This document shows, one piece after another, positions 1 to 8,400 of a DNA stretch of 27,169 nucleotides. Origin of the DNA: Anaerolineaceae bacterium UBA700 (GTDB taxonomy: Bacteria > Chloroflexota > Anaerolineae > Anaerolineales > Anaerolineaceae); NCBI GenBank assembly GCA_002298885.1, contig DBMK01000140.1, forward strand, positions 1-27,169, written 5' to 3'. How positions within the stretch are numbered: position 1 is the stretch's first letter; every line of letters starts with the position of its first letter. The notes below the pieces were generated by a model. It was not told the DNA's origin, made no database searches, and saw nothing but the letters and a program-made list of their open reading frames with translations. Both the position numbers and the translations under genes were made by a program.

Positions 1-35
1 CTTTTCGAAAAAGGCCAAACTCAAGGTCAGGTTTC

Positions 36-281
36 TTAATTCGTCTTCCACTTTTTAAATACATCCAGCAGATGGTCTTTGGCTTCCTCCGGAATCTCAT
101 CCTCGGTTACCTTGCCCATTAATTGGATCGTTTGTTGAATCTGGGTAAGGTAAGTCCGGCAGCCCTCGCATATCATCAGATGGGATTCAAAACGGGTTTT
201 ATCTGCCGCATCCAACTTGTCTTCCAGATAATCGGTAACCAGCTCAACCAGTTCCTGGCATGTAAGATCGTTGTTGGTCAT
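36..281 (-). CDS. Anti-sigma factor-like zinc-finger (zf-HC2) protein
   Basis: This 81-residue protein has the zinc-binding anti-sigma (ZAS) pattern: Cys8, then His34, Cys38 and Cys41 in an HxxxCxxC arrangement (HLMICEGC). In the zf-HC2 family this small helical domain binds an ECF sigma factor and keeps it from RNA polymerase, often in response to redox or envelope stress. The protein stops about 40 residues after the last zinc ligand. It has no transmembrane helix and no sensor domain, so it should be cytoplasmic. Its ATG overlaps the stop of the upstream sigma gene as ATGA (278-281), so the two are almost certainly translationally coupled and made in matched amounts. The zinc motif and the pairing are seen directly; the inhibitory role is inferred from the family. 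Confidence 0.85.
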   Translation of the reverse strand: MTNNDLTCQELVELVTDYLEDKLDAADKTRFESHLMICEGCRTYLTQIQQTIQLMGKVTEDEIPEEAKDHLLDVFKKWKTN

Positions 282-955
282 ATTTCCGACGCCGCCTCAA
301 AATAGCCTTCCAGGGCGCGGCGAACCTTCGCTCGCGCCCGGTGTAACAACACTCTCTGATTAGTCTCGGTTATCTCAAAAACGTTACACAATTCTTCAGA
401 AGTCCAGCCTTCGAGATCCCTCAACGTAACCACCATTTTCTGGCTGGCCGGCAGCGCGTCGATCGCCTTTAGAATCAGCTCATTGATCTCCTGTGAGATC
501 ATCCTTTCCTCAACTGGTAGGTCCCAAGGGTGAGGGAAGGCGATCCACCCTCCCGGGTAGCGCGGCGAATCCGGTGGGTAGAACCTTTCCGGGTCTACAG
601 CCGGGTCGTCGTCTTCATCGCTGAAGCCGCCTAAATCGGAAAAGGAAATGTTGCGGCGCTCTTTTTTCCCATGCGTCATGGCGAGATTGGTAAGAATCTT
701 AAAAATCCAGGTCTTCAGCGTGCTGCGCCCTTCGAAGCGCTGGATGCCCTTCAGAACCCCTAGCCAGGCTTCCTGAGCAATTTCCTCGGCGACGGTAGGA
801 TCGGGCAGATAGATCATGGCTATGCGAATCATGACAGAGTGGTAATTATTAACCAGCGCCAGGAAGGCCCTTTCATCCCCTCTGCGCAGCGCTTCCAGGA
901 TTCCGGGGTCTTCCACTTGATATGAGGAACCAGCCCAGTTCAATCCCTCTTCCAT
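278..955 (-). CDS. RNA polymerase sigma factor, sigma-70 family, ECF type
   Basis: This 225-residue protein contains sigma region 2 at about residues 28-95 (core-binding and -10 recognition, with YLPDPTVAEEIAQEAW and the RSTLKTWIFKI stretch). Region 4 lies at about 150-216 and has a helix-turn-helix ending in VLLHRARAKVRRAL. There is no region 1 or 3, as expected for the ECF class. The linker (about 100-148) is longer than usual, very acidic in part (DEDDD) and then Pro/aromatic rich. A weak AGGA lies about 10 bases before the ATG. The gene is first in an operon with the zinc-finger anti-sigma gene and diverges from the glucosidase gene. Its regulon cannot be read from this window. The family assignment is firm; no specific ECF subgroup is claimed. 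Confidence 0.9.
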   Translation of the reverse strand: MEEGLNWAGSSYQVEDPGILEALRRGDERAFLALVNNYHSVMIRIAMIYLPDPTVAEEIAQEAWLGVLKGIQRFEGRSTLKTWIFKILTNLAMTHGKKERRNISFSDLGGFSDEDDDPAVDPERFYPPDSPRYPGGWIAFPHPWDLPVEERMISQEINELILKAIDALPASQKMVVTLRDLEGWTSEELCNVFEITETNQRVLLHRARAKVRRALEGYFEAASEI

Positions 956-1017
956 CGGCTTGCTTTCCTGTTCGCAGTGTAACGATTTGCGCGTGGATAA
1001 GACTAAATAACTGTCAA

Positions 1018-1026
1018 ATTATAACA
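1018..1026 (-). promoter_or_regulatory. Extended -10 promoter candidate for the sigma/anti-sigma operon
   Basis: On the minus strand the intergenic region reads TGTTATAAT. This is a perfect TATAAT (1018-1023) preceded by the TGn of an extended -10 element, about 60 bases upstream of the sigma ATG. No good -35 hexamer is found at 17 bases, which is acceptable for extended -10 promoters. The whole divergent gap (956-1080) is AT-rich and must also hold the promoter of the glucosidase gene, for which I see no convincing pair of boxes. Confidence 0.4.
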
Positions 1027-1068
1027 TAATGGGTCAATAATATCTTGAACGCTCGAGAATATGCAAAT

Positions 1069-1074
1069 AGGAGA
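1069..1074 (+). promoter_or_regulatory. Ribosome binding site that sets the glucosidase start
   Basis: AGGAGA lies 6 bases before the GTG at 1081. The longer frame could begin at the TTG at 1045, but nothing resembling a Shine-Dalgarno sequence precedes it, so the GTG is the better start. Confidence 0.75.
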
Positions 1075-1080
1075 ACATCC

Positions 1081-3768
1081 GTGTCCTTATCCGATACTGC
1101 CGAGTACAAACGACTGGCCGCTTCGGAAAACCGCAGCGCAGACTGGAAAGAGTGGGGCCCTTACCTCAGCGAACGGGCCTGGGGCACCGTACGGGAGGAT
1201 TACAGCCCGAACGGCTCGGCCTGGAGCTACTTCCCGCACGACCACGCCCGCAGCCGGGCATACCGGTGGAACGAAGACGGCCTGGGCGGATTCTGCAACC
1301 GCTTCCAAAACGCCTGCCTGGCGGTTGCCCTGTGGAACGAGCGCGATCCGATCCTGAAAGAACGCCTCTTCGGCCTGAGCGGGTCCGAGGGCAACCACGG
1401 CGAAGACGTGAAGGAAAATTATTTCTACCTGGACGGCCTGCCCTCGCACGCCTACATGAAGATGCTCTATAAATATCCGCAGGCCGAGTTCCCATACGCC
1501 AACCTGATTGAGCAAAACCGCAGCCGCGGGCGTGACCAGGGCGAATATGAGCTGATCGATGCGCTGCGCCAGGATTTTATTGAAAACCGTTACTTCGACG
1601 TAGTCATCGAATACGCCAAGGCCGGTCAGGAAGATATCCTGTGTCGGATCACCGCCACCAACCGCGGACCTGAAGCAGCCCCGATCCACATCTTGCCCCA
1701 CCTGTGGTTCCGCAACACCTGGTCCTGGGGAGCCAGGAATGCCCACCCGGAATTGAAAGCCCACGGAGCCGGTGTCGTTAAGCTCCAGGACCGCCATTTG
1801 GGCGACCGCTATTGGTACGTGCAGGCGGATGCACAGCCAGAATCCACCCAACTGCTGTTCACCGAAAACAACACCAATACCGAAAGGCTGTTCGGCTCTC
1901 CCAACCCGACCCCCTACGTCAAAGACGGCATCCACGAAGCCGTGGTCAGCGGGAGGATGGAGCGCGTCAACCCGGATCAACGCGGCACAAAGGTTGCGGC
2001 CAACTTCCAGGCCATCGTTCCTTCTGGAAAATCATATTCAGTCCGGGTGCGCTTTTCCAATGTTTCCCAGCCCGACCCATTTGCAGATTTCGAGGCGATC
2101 TTTCAGCGGCGCATCGCCGAAGCGGATGAATTCTACGCCGCGCTCCAGCCGAAAAGCCTGAGCGATGACGAGCGATCCATTCAGCGCCAGGCCTACGCCG
2201 GCCTGCTGTGGAGCAAGCAGTTCTATCATTACAGCGTCGAACTGTGGCTGGACGGAGACCCCGGCCAGCCCATGCCGCAGGACTCACGCCGGCAGGGGCG
2301 CAATGCAGCCTGGAAGCATTTATACAACCTGGACGTGCTCTCCATGCCGGACAAATGGGAATACCCCTGGTATGCGGCCTGGGACCTGGCTTTTCACACG
2401 CCGGCCATCGCCCAGATCGATCCCGAATGGGCCAAGCGCCAGCTCATCCTGCTGGTGCGCGAGTGGTACATGCACCCCAACGGTCAGCTCCCGGCCTACG
2501 AATGGTCGTTCAGCGACGTCAATCCGCCGGTGCACGCCTGGGCCGCCCTGCAGGTCTACAAAATCTCCCGCGAAATCAGCGGCAAGGCCGATACGGTCTT
2601 CCTGGAGCGCATCTTCCAGAAACTGCTTCTCAATTTCACCTGGTGGGTGAACCGCAAGGATGCGGAGGGCAACAACGTCTTCCAGGGCGGGTTCCTGGGA
2701 TTGGACAACATCGGTGTGTTCGACCGCAGCCGCCCCCTACCAACCGGCGGCCACCTGGAACAGGCGGACGGCACCGCCTGGATGGGCATGTACTGCGTGA
2801 ACATGCTCGCCATTGCCCTGGAGCTGGCCAGGACCAACCCGGGCTACGAGGACATCGCCACCAAATTCTTCGAGCATTTCATCTACATCGCCAATGCACT
2901 CAGCGCCATGGGCGGTCACGGATTGAGCCTTTGGGATGACGAGGACGGCTTTTTTTACGACGTGCTGCACACCGAAGAGGACCATTTCATTCCGTTGAAG
3001 ATCCGCTCGTTTGTCGGGTTGATCCCGCTGTTTGCAGTCGAGATCCTGGATCGCGAACTGCTGGACTCGCTGCCGCATTTCAAGCGGCGGATGGAATGGT
3101 TCTTCCGCTATCGCCCGAGCCTGATCGAAAACGTAGCCTCGCTCACCGAAATGGGCGCCGGCGGGCAGTTCCACCTGGCCATCGTCGGCCGTGAAAAGCT
3201 AAAACGTATCCTGGAGAGAGTTTTCAGCTCCGATGAGTTTTTGTCCGATTACGGACTGCGCGCCCTGTCCCGTTTCCACGCTGAGCATCCATTTGAATTC
3301 CAGGTGGGCGAAATGGTCCACAGTGTGCATTACGAGCCAGCCGAATCTAGCAGCGCCCTGTTTGGAGGCAACTCGAACTGGCGCGGCCCGATCTGGTTCC
3401 CGGTCAACTACCTGTTGGTCGAGAGCCTGCGCAAATACGCTAAGCACTACGGCGAATCGTTCAAGGTCGAGGTCCCGCTCGGTTCAAGGCGCATGCTCAC
3501 CCTCGGCCAGGCGGCCGACGAGCTTGCCCGGCGGCTGGCGGGCATCTTCAAACGCGACCCGGCCAACGGCGGGCGGCGTCCGGTTTTCGGCGGTGAATCA
3601 ATTTTCCAGGTGGATCCTTACTGGCGCGACAACCTGTTATTTTACGAATACTTCCACGGCGACAGCGGCGCTGGAGTAGGCGCCAGCCACCAGACTGGTT
3701 GGACAGCCCTGGTGACGAACCTGATCCAGGAGACTGTAAAAGATAATACTCTCGTAAGAAAGTCGTAA
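1081..3768 (+). CDS. GH63 / MGH1-like glycoside hydrolase (glucosidase)
   Basis: This is an 895-residue cytoplasmic-type protein without a signal peptide. Its start was chosen at GTG 1081 because of the AGGAGA just upstream. It belongs to the bacterial glucosidase group of the (alpha/alpha)6-barrel GH63 clan (mannosyl-oligosaccharide glucosidase / MGH1-like domain). These enzymes hydrolyse alpha-glucosidic bonds with inversion. Visible blocks are SERAWGTVREDYSP near the N-terminus, YPWYAAWDLAFH, where Asp435 sits at the place of the general acid of family members such as E. coli YgjK, and FGGNSNWRGPIWFPVNYL near the C-terminus. The N-terminal third is a beta-sandwich-like domain and the rest is the barrel. 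Length is normal for the group and no frame damage is seen. The gene is monocistronic, divergent from the sigma operon and convergent with the DinB gene 26 bases away. The natural substrate (trehalose-, glucosylglycerate- or oligosaccharide-type) cannot be decided from sequence. Confidence 0.85.
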   Translation: MSLSDTAEYKRLAASENRSADWKEWGPYLSERAWGTVREDYSPNGSAWSYFPHDHARSRAYRWNEDGLGGFCNRFQNACLAVALWNERDPILKERLFGLSGSEGNHGEDVKENYFYLDGLPSHAYMKMLYKYPQAEFPYANLIEQNRSRGRDQGEYELIDALRQDFIENRYFDVVIEYAKAGQEDILCRITATNRGPEAAPIHILPHLWFRNTWSWGARNAHPELKAHGAGVVKLQDRHLGDRYWYVQADAQPESTQLLFTENNTNTERLFGSPNPTPYVKDGIHEAVVSGRMERVNPDQRGTKVAANFQAIVPSGKSYSVRVRFSNVSQPDPFADFEAIFQRRIAEADEFYAALQPKSLSDDERSIQRQAYAGLLWSKQFYHYSVELWLDGDPGQPMPQDSRRQGRNAAWKHLYNLDVLSMPDKWEYPWYAAWDLAFHTPAIAQIDPEWAKRQLILLVREWYMHPNGQLPAYEWSFSDVNPPVHAWAALQVYKISREISGKADTVFLERIFQKLLLNFTWWVNRKDAEGNNVFQGGFLGLDNIGVFDRSRPLPTGGHLEQADGTAWMGMYCVNMLAIALELARTNPGYEDIATKFFEHFIYIANALSAMGGHGLSLWDDEDGFFYDVLHTEEDHFIPLKIRSFVGLIPLFAVEILDRELLDSLPHFKRRMEWFFRYRPSLIENVASLTEMGAGGQFHLAIVGREKLKRILERVFSSDEFLSDYGLRALSRFHAEHPFEFQVGEMVHSVHYEPAESSSALFGGNSNWRGPIWFPVNYLLVESLRKYAKHYGESFKVEVPLGSRRMLTLGQAADELARRLAGIFKRDPANGGRRPVFGGESIFQVDPYWRDNLLFYEYFHGDSGAGVGASHQTGWTALVTNLIQETVKDNTLVRKS

Positions 3769-3794
3769 CAAATCCAAGTTAACATTTACAGTCT

Positions 3795-4280
3795 TTATAC
3801 AATCTTTTCGGTGTGTCCGGCAAGCTGGCGCAGCAGCTCGAGCTGGCCAACATGATAGGTGAAATGGAATTGCAGAAAGACGAGACGCCAACCCAAAGTG
3901 GTCGTGCGCCCATTATACTGGATCTCACGAGCGAACTCAGCCGGGTCCATCTGAGCCAGGCGCGCCACCAGCGCCTCGTGGACAGCGTTTATCCCTTCCA
4001 GCAGGCGCTCGACGGAGACCACCTCGGGCCGGCTGGCCGTAATCGGGTCCGATTCGCGTTTATAGATTTCCAGGATCGCCGGGTCGACCGGTGAGGCGCC
4101 CCCCAGTGTGACGAGCAGGGTGATGTGACTTTCGAGGATGTGGCCGAGCACCCAGTTCATGCAGTTGCCGCTGGGCTTCGGCTGGATCAGTGTGTCGGCC
4201 TGGGTCAGGCCGGCGGTCTGATCTTTGATGAGGTTGTTTTCAATCGTGAACAGGCGGATGAAGTCTTGGGTAGAGAGCAT
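3795..4280 (-). CDS. DinB-family (DinB/YfiT-like) four-helix protein
   Basis: This 161-residue protein matches the DinB-like four-helix-bundle fold, whose members bind a metal through three histidines. NWVLGHILESH in the second helix and FHFTYHVGQLELLRQL near the C-terminus supply the His residues in the usual places. Bacterial members include thiol-dependent (bacillithiol, mycothiol) transferases and damage-inducible proteins of unknown function. GGAGG lies 5 bases before the ATG. The gene follows the histidine-kinase fragment by about 30 bases on the same strand, so it may be read through from there. It converges on the glucosidase gene, with no terminator visible in the 26-base gap. The family is confident; substrate and partner are unknown. 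Confidence 0.8.
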   Translation of the reverse strand: MLSTQDFIRLFTIENNLIKDQTAGLTQADTLIQPKPSGNCMNWVLGHILESHITLLVTLGGASPVDPAILEIYKRESDPITASRPEVVSVERLLEGINAVHEALVARLAQMDPAEFAREIQYNGRTTTLGWRLVFLQFHFTYHVGQLELLRQLAGHTEKIV

Positions 4281-4310
4281 GTTAGCCTCCAGGAGTGCTG
4301 AATAATACCA

Positions 4311-4679
4311 TTATATTGGAAGCGTGAACCAGACGTTTGTCCCTTTGCCCAGCTGGCTTTCTATCCCTATGGTTCCGTGGTGGGCTTCGATAATCCCACG
4401 CGCAATCGCCAGGCCCAATCCGGCGCCGCCGGAATCCCGGCTGCGGCTTTTTTCGCCGCGATAGAACCGGTCGAATACATACGGCAGGTCTTCAGGCCGG
4501 ATCCCCTCGCCGTTATCCTGGATAGTCACGCGGATCGAACCTCCCATCCGATCGGCGGAAATTGAAATGAGCCCATTCTGGGGCGTGTGATGCAGGGCAT
4601 TGCCGACCAGATTCGCCAGCACCCGCCCTATGCGCTGGATGTCCATCAGCGCCGGACCGAAGTCCGGAAAATCCGCCAT
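4311..4679 (-). CDS. Truncated histidine kinase: HATPase_c domain only
   Basis: These 122 residues are a complete-looking kinase ATP-binding domain. They have an N box (NLVGNALHHTP), a G1 box (DNGEGI), an F box (VFDRFYRGEKSR) and a G2 box (GGAGLGLAIA), ending in WFTLPI as HATPase domains do. The sensor, HAMP and HisKA parts are missing. The frame runs open upstream only to a stop at 4839-4841, and that extension (about 50 residues) resembles nothing from a kinase. There is no response-regulator gene next to it and no Shine-Dalgarno sequence before the ATG at 4679. It is most likely a remnant left by a deletion; a stand-alone ATPase is possible but less likely. A perfect inverted repeat (4652-4667) lies in its first codons, next to the presumed junction. 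Confidence 0.75.
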   Translation of the reverse strand: MADFPDFGPALMDIQRIGRVLANLVGNALHHTPQNGLISISADRMGGSIRVTIQDNGEGIRPEDLPYVFDRFYRGEKSRSRDSGGAGLGLAIARGIIEAHHGTIGIESQLGKGTNVWFTLPI

Positions 4680-4822
4680 TTGGCCGGCGCTCCCGGCGGC
4701 AGGTGTTTTGTTTTCAAATAAAGGTATATTTTGGGATTGAGGTGCATCGTGGGGGAATTTGGCGGGATGACTGTGCAGCCCACCAGCGCCAATCCTAACG
4801 TTATGAAGATAAATCGTCTCAT
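4646..4822 (-). CDS. Lipoprotein signal peptide with short tail; probable truncated lipoprotein gene
   Basis: This 58-codon frame begins MRRFIFITLGLALVGC, a textbook type II signal peptide: two arginines, a hydrophobic core and the lipobox LVGC with Cys16. A GGAGG (4831-4835 on the plus coordinates) precedes the ATG by 8 bases. The tail after the cysteine is proline-rich at first, then turns basic and ends at a TGA inside the first codons of the kinase fragment, in a different frame. I read it as the 5' end of a lipoprotein gene fused by deletion to the 3' end of a histidine-kinase gene. A tiny functional lipoprotein cannot be excluded. The signal and ribosome binding site are seen directly; the deletion is inference. 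Confidence 0.5.
   Translation of the reverse strand: MRRFIFITLGLALVGCTVIPPNSPTMHLNPKIYLYLKTKHLPPGAPAKWRIFRTSVRR
4652..4667 (-). repeat. Perfect inverted repeat with TTCG loop
   Basis: On the minus strand the sequence reads CCGGAC TTCG GTCCGG. This is a 6-bp GC-rich stem closed by a C(UUCG)G tetraloop, a hyperstable RNA hairpin. It sits inside the first codons of the kinase fragment and within the overlap with the lipoprotein frame. No T-run follows it on either strand, so it is not a standard terminator. Confidence 0.5.
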
Positions 4823-4988
4823 TGAAAAATCCTCCAGTCTAGATAAAGTTCGCCTTAAAATCGTACAACCAATCGATTACCTGCCGGGGAAGTAATCCTT
4901 ACGAAAAGATTACGCCTGAATTGATAGGTTCGAGCCACCCTCGAAGAGCTCGTAATATCTATCATGCGCGATTTATGAAGAATAGTTC

Positions 4989-5017
4989 TTGTAATTTAAA
5001 AGGAATATAACTATAAT
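4989..5017 (+). promoter_or_regulatory. Sigma-70-type promoter candidate for the giant gene
   Basis: TTGTAA (4989-4994) and a perfect TATAAT (5012-5017) are separated by exactly 17 bases. The surroundings are AT-rich. Transcription would start near 5024 and run about 400 bases before the ATG at 5432, with no other gene in between. This is the best promoter match in the intergenic region on this strand. Confidence 0.55.
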
Positions 5018-5394
5018 AATTTGGTAAGCTTCTTATTAGATGCATTTAATGTCGGTAATGGGGAAAAGCATTCGACAAAGCTAAAAGCTATACAAACCAG
5101 GAACGCATGCAAGGCATATTAATCCAATCAAAGATGGTAATTTTCGTTCTGCATGGGTCGGCGGGGAGCATTAGACCCAACTAAGCGACCGTCTACGGCC
5201 GCATTACCTGTTTTTTAAAGTACTGGCACCAACCGCTATGGCATATCTGCCTGAGCTTTCTTTTCAGGCCGGTGTGCTCCCAATCCATATGGTTGTGGCG
5301 GCGATGAACCAGGGGTTTTAATTTGGTCGCAAAGCTCATCCAAACGGTGGGCGAGGTCCCTGGGAAGCCAATTGCGAAACCGGCCCTCCATACT

Positions 5395-5415
5395 TCAAAC
5401 AAGTACTTTGTTTGA
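5395..5415 (+). promoter_or_regulatory. 8-bp hairpin immediately upstream of the giant gene's ribosome binding site
   Basis: TCAAACAA (5395-5402) pairs perfectly with TTGTTTGA (5408-5415) around the loop GTACT. The Shine-Dalgarno AGAGGAG (5419-5425) begins only a few bases further on, with the ATG 6 bases after it. Such a placement could protect the mRNA or modulate ribosome access. The pairing is seen directly; the role is inference. Confidence 0.5.
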
Positions 5416-5431
5416 TTTAGAGGAGCCTAAA

Positions 5432-8400
5432 ATGAAATTCTTCCGTTTCCTTGTCCTGATCAGCCTCATTTTCAATACATTTGGCACGCTTGGTGTCAGC
5501 ACCGCTTCGGCCGCCACCGACTTGATGGCGCATTGGAAGTTCGACGAGACGAGCGGCACCACTGCCGCGGACAGCTCGGGGAATAATAACACCGGCACGC
5601 TGCTCAACGGTCCAACCTGGACAACCGCCGGGAAGCTCAACGGAGCCCTGAACTTCGACGGCACGAATGACCGCGTGAACGTGCCTCACAGCACCAGCCT
5701 GGCATTAAATACGAACGCTGCCACGCTGGCTGCATGGGTGCGGCTGGATACCAACTCCCGCAGTTGGATCACCGTCATCGAGCGCGACCGTTCCAATCTG
5801 CAGTGGATGGACTGGCAGATCTATGCCCGGGCTTCCGATGCTCCAACTGCCAACCGGCCCGTCTGCCGCTTCGATTGGGACGGCGACATGGTGGTCGATG
5901 CCGATGAACAGGTGCAGGGAAATATCACCCTGGCAACCAGCACCTGGTACCACCTGGCCTGCACGTACGACGGTTCTGCGATCCGGTTCTACATCGACGG
6001 CACGCTGCGCGGCACCACCACTGCTGCCAGCAAGACCATTCGCGACAGCGGCCGCGCTGTGTCCCTGGGAGGAAACGAAGCCTGGGGCGAATACCTGGAT
6101 GGTCAGATCGATGATGCCCGCGTTTACAATCGGGCTCTCTCCCAGACCGAGATCCAGGCCATTATGGCTCCCACGCAGCAGTATACGCTCACCGTGAATA
6201 CGGCCGGCAGCGGCACAGTGACAAAAAATCCCGACAAGGCCAGCTACAACCAGAGCGAGACTGTTCAGCTAACCGCCACGCCGGCAGCCGGCTGGAGTTT
6301 CTCGGGTTGGTCGGGCTCGCTGACCGGCTCCGCCAATCCGGCGACTGTAACGATGGACGCCAATAAAACGATCACCGCTACGTTTACCCAAAACCAATAC
6401 TCGTTATCGGTTAACGTTGTAGGCAATGGAACGGTTACGAAAAATCCGGACAAGGCGACTTACACTTATGGTGAAACGGTTCAATTAACCGCGACTCCTT
6501 CCGCCGGGTGGACATTCTCAGGCTGGTCGGGCGACCTAAGCGGCTCAGCCAACCCTGCCACAATAACGGTAAATGGAAATAAGAGCGTAACAGCCACATT
6601 CGCGCAAATTCAATATGCATTGACCGTCAATGTGGTCGGCAGCGGGACGGTCGCCAAGGTTCCGGATAAAACCGGCTATAACCAGGGTGAAAGCGTCCAG
6701 CTCACTGCAACCCCCGCAGCCGGTTGGAGCTTTGCCGGTTGGTCCGGCGCTTTGAGCGGCGCCGATAACCCGGCGACGATCCTTATGGACGGCGCAAAAA
6801 CGGTGACCGCAACCTTTACGCAGAACCAATATGCCCTGACTGTCGACGTTAACCCGGCAGGCAGCGGGACGGTCAGTAAAAATCCGGACAAGCCGACTTA
6901 CACATATGGTGAAACCGTCCAGTTGACAGCGACACCGGCAGAAGGCTTCCGGTTTTCCGGCTGGAGCGGCGGGACAACCGGCTCTGCCAACCCCGTTACG
7001 GTCAGCATGGATACCAGCAAGAACGTAACTGCGACTTTCACTGCCATTCCAACCTATTCCCTGGTCATTAATACGGCTCCCGGTGGTTCAGTGACGAAGA
7101 GCCCGGACCAGGAGTTTTATCTCGAAGGCAGCCAGGTGCAGTTGACTGCCCATCCGGAACCCGGGATGAACTTTAGCGGCTGGTCCGGCGACCTGAGCGG
7201 CTCCGATAACCCGGCGACAATCACGATCGACGGCAATAAAACCATCTCTGCCAACTTCAGCGCCAACCAATACAGCCTGTCTATCACGGTTGCTGGCAGC
7301 GGAAGCGTCACCAAGAATCCAGACAAGACCAGCTATGCTTATAACGAGGAAGTCGAACTGACGGCAATCAGCGGACAAGGCTGGACGTTCGGCGGCTGGT
7401 CGGGAGATTTGAGTGGTTCAAGCAGCCCGATCACCATAAAGATGGATGCCAATAAGGCCGTAACCGCCACATTTACACAGGACCAGTACACGCTTTCGGT
7501 TAACGTGGTAGGAAGCGGTAGTGTCAGCAAAACACCCGATAAAGCCACCTACACTTATGGCGAGACCGTCCAACTGAAAGCGACCAGTCAACCGGGTTGG
7601 AGCTTTACCGGATGGTCCGGCGATGCCGGCGGCACGTCCAATCCGGTCTCCATTACTATGGATGGCAATAAGACGGTCACGGCTAATTTCAGCGAACTTC
7701 CAAAGTACACCCTGTCATTGACCGTCGTCGGAAACGGCTCCATTACCCGCAATCCGGACAAAGTATCCTATTACCAGGGCGAATCGGTCGAATTGAGCGC
7801 CCTGCCAGACAGCGGCTGGGCTTTTGCCGGATGGTCCGGCGACCTGAGCGGCTCTGCCAGCCCGCAATCGCTCACCATGGACGGAAACAAGGCCGTCACG
7901 GCAACGTTTAGCGAGATCCCGCCGGAGCAATACACGCTGAATTTGAGCGTGGTCGGCAGCGGCTCGGTCACGAAAGCCCCCGATCAGGCTACTTACGAGG
8001 AGGGTACGAGCGTTCAGTTAACCGCAACCCCACAACCGGGCTGGTCGTTTACCGGTTGGTCAGGCAGCCTGACCGGAACAGATAACCCGGTTACAGTCGT
8101 GATGGATGGCAACAAGTCAGTCACCGCGACTTTCGCAGCCATCCCGTACACGGTAACGATAAACATCGTCGGCAGCGGGACGGTTACAAGGGACCCGGAA
8201 AAAGCGACCTATTCCTACGGCGAAAGTGTCAGCCTGACAGCCACCCCGGCTCTTGGATGGACTTTTGCCGGCTGGTCCGGTGATGCCGGCGGCAGCGATA
8301 ATCCGGCATCTCTTTCCATTGACTCCAATAAAACGGTAACAGCTACCTTTTCCCAGAACACCTATACCCTTGCAATCACTCCAGTTGGCAGCGGCAGCAT

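Larger units (their letters stand above)
4823..5431. other. Intergenic region of about 600 bases upstream of the giant gene
   Basis: No protein-coding frame here is convincing. A 69-codon frame on the minus strand (5193-5402) has no recognisable domain, no ribosome binding site and odd composition. The region holds a short inverted repeat (GTAATC 4892-4897 with GATTAC 4908-4913), a plus-strand promoter candidate at 4989-5017, a small hairpin near 5250-5270 (GCCTGA with TCAGGC) and a perfect 8-bp hairpin at 5395-5415. If the promoter is right, the giant gene has an untranslated leader of about 400 bases. Confidence 0.6.

Noticed and set aside
4892..4913. Inverted repeat GTAATC/GATTAC considered as a terminator or operator
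   Set aside because: The stem is only 6 bp with a 10-base loop and no T-run; such a stem is expected by chance in AT-rich intergenic DNA.
5290..5385. Possible c-di-GMP-I (GEMM) or cobalamin riboswitch
   Set aside because: Only short words match (CGCAAAGC, GGGAAGCC). The conserved GCAAACC segment, the tetraloop stems and the cobalamin box are not found, so it is not annotated as a riboswitch.
5193..5402. A 69-codon minus-strand frame upstream of the giant gene
   Set aside because: It has no recognisable domain, no ribosome binding site and odd composition, and it overlaps the hairpin ahead of the giant gene's Shine-Dalgarno sequence. It is most likely chance.
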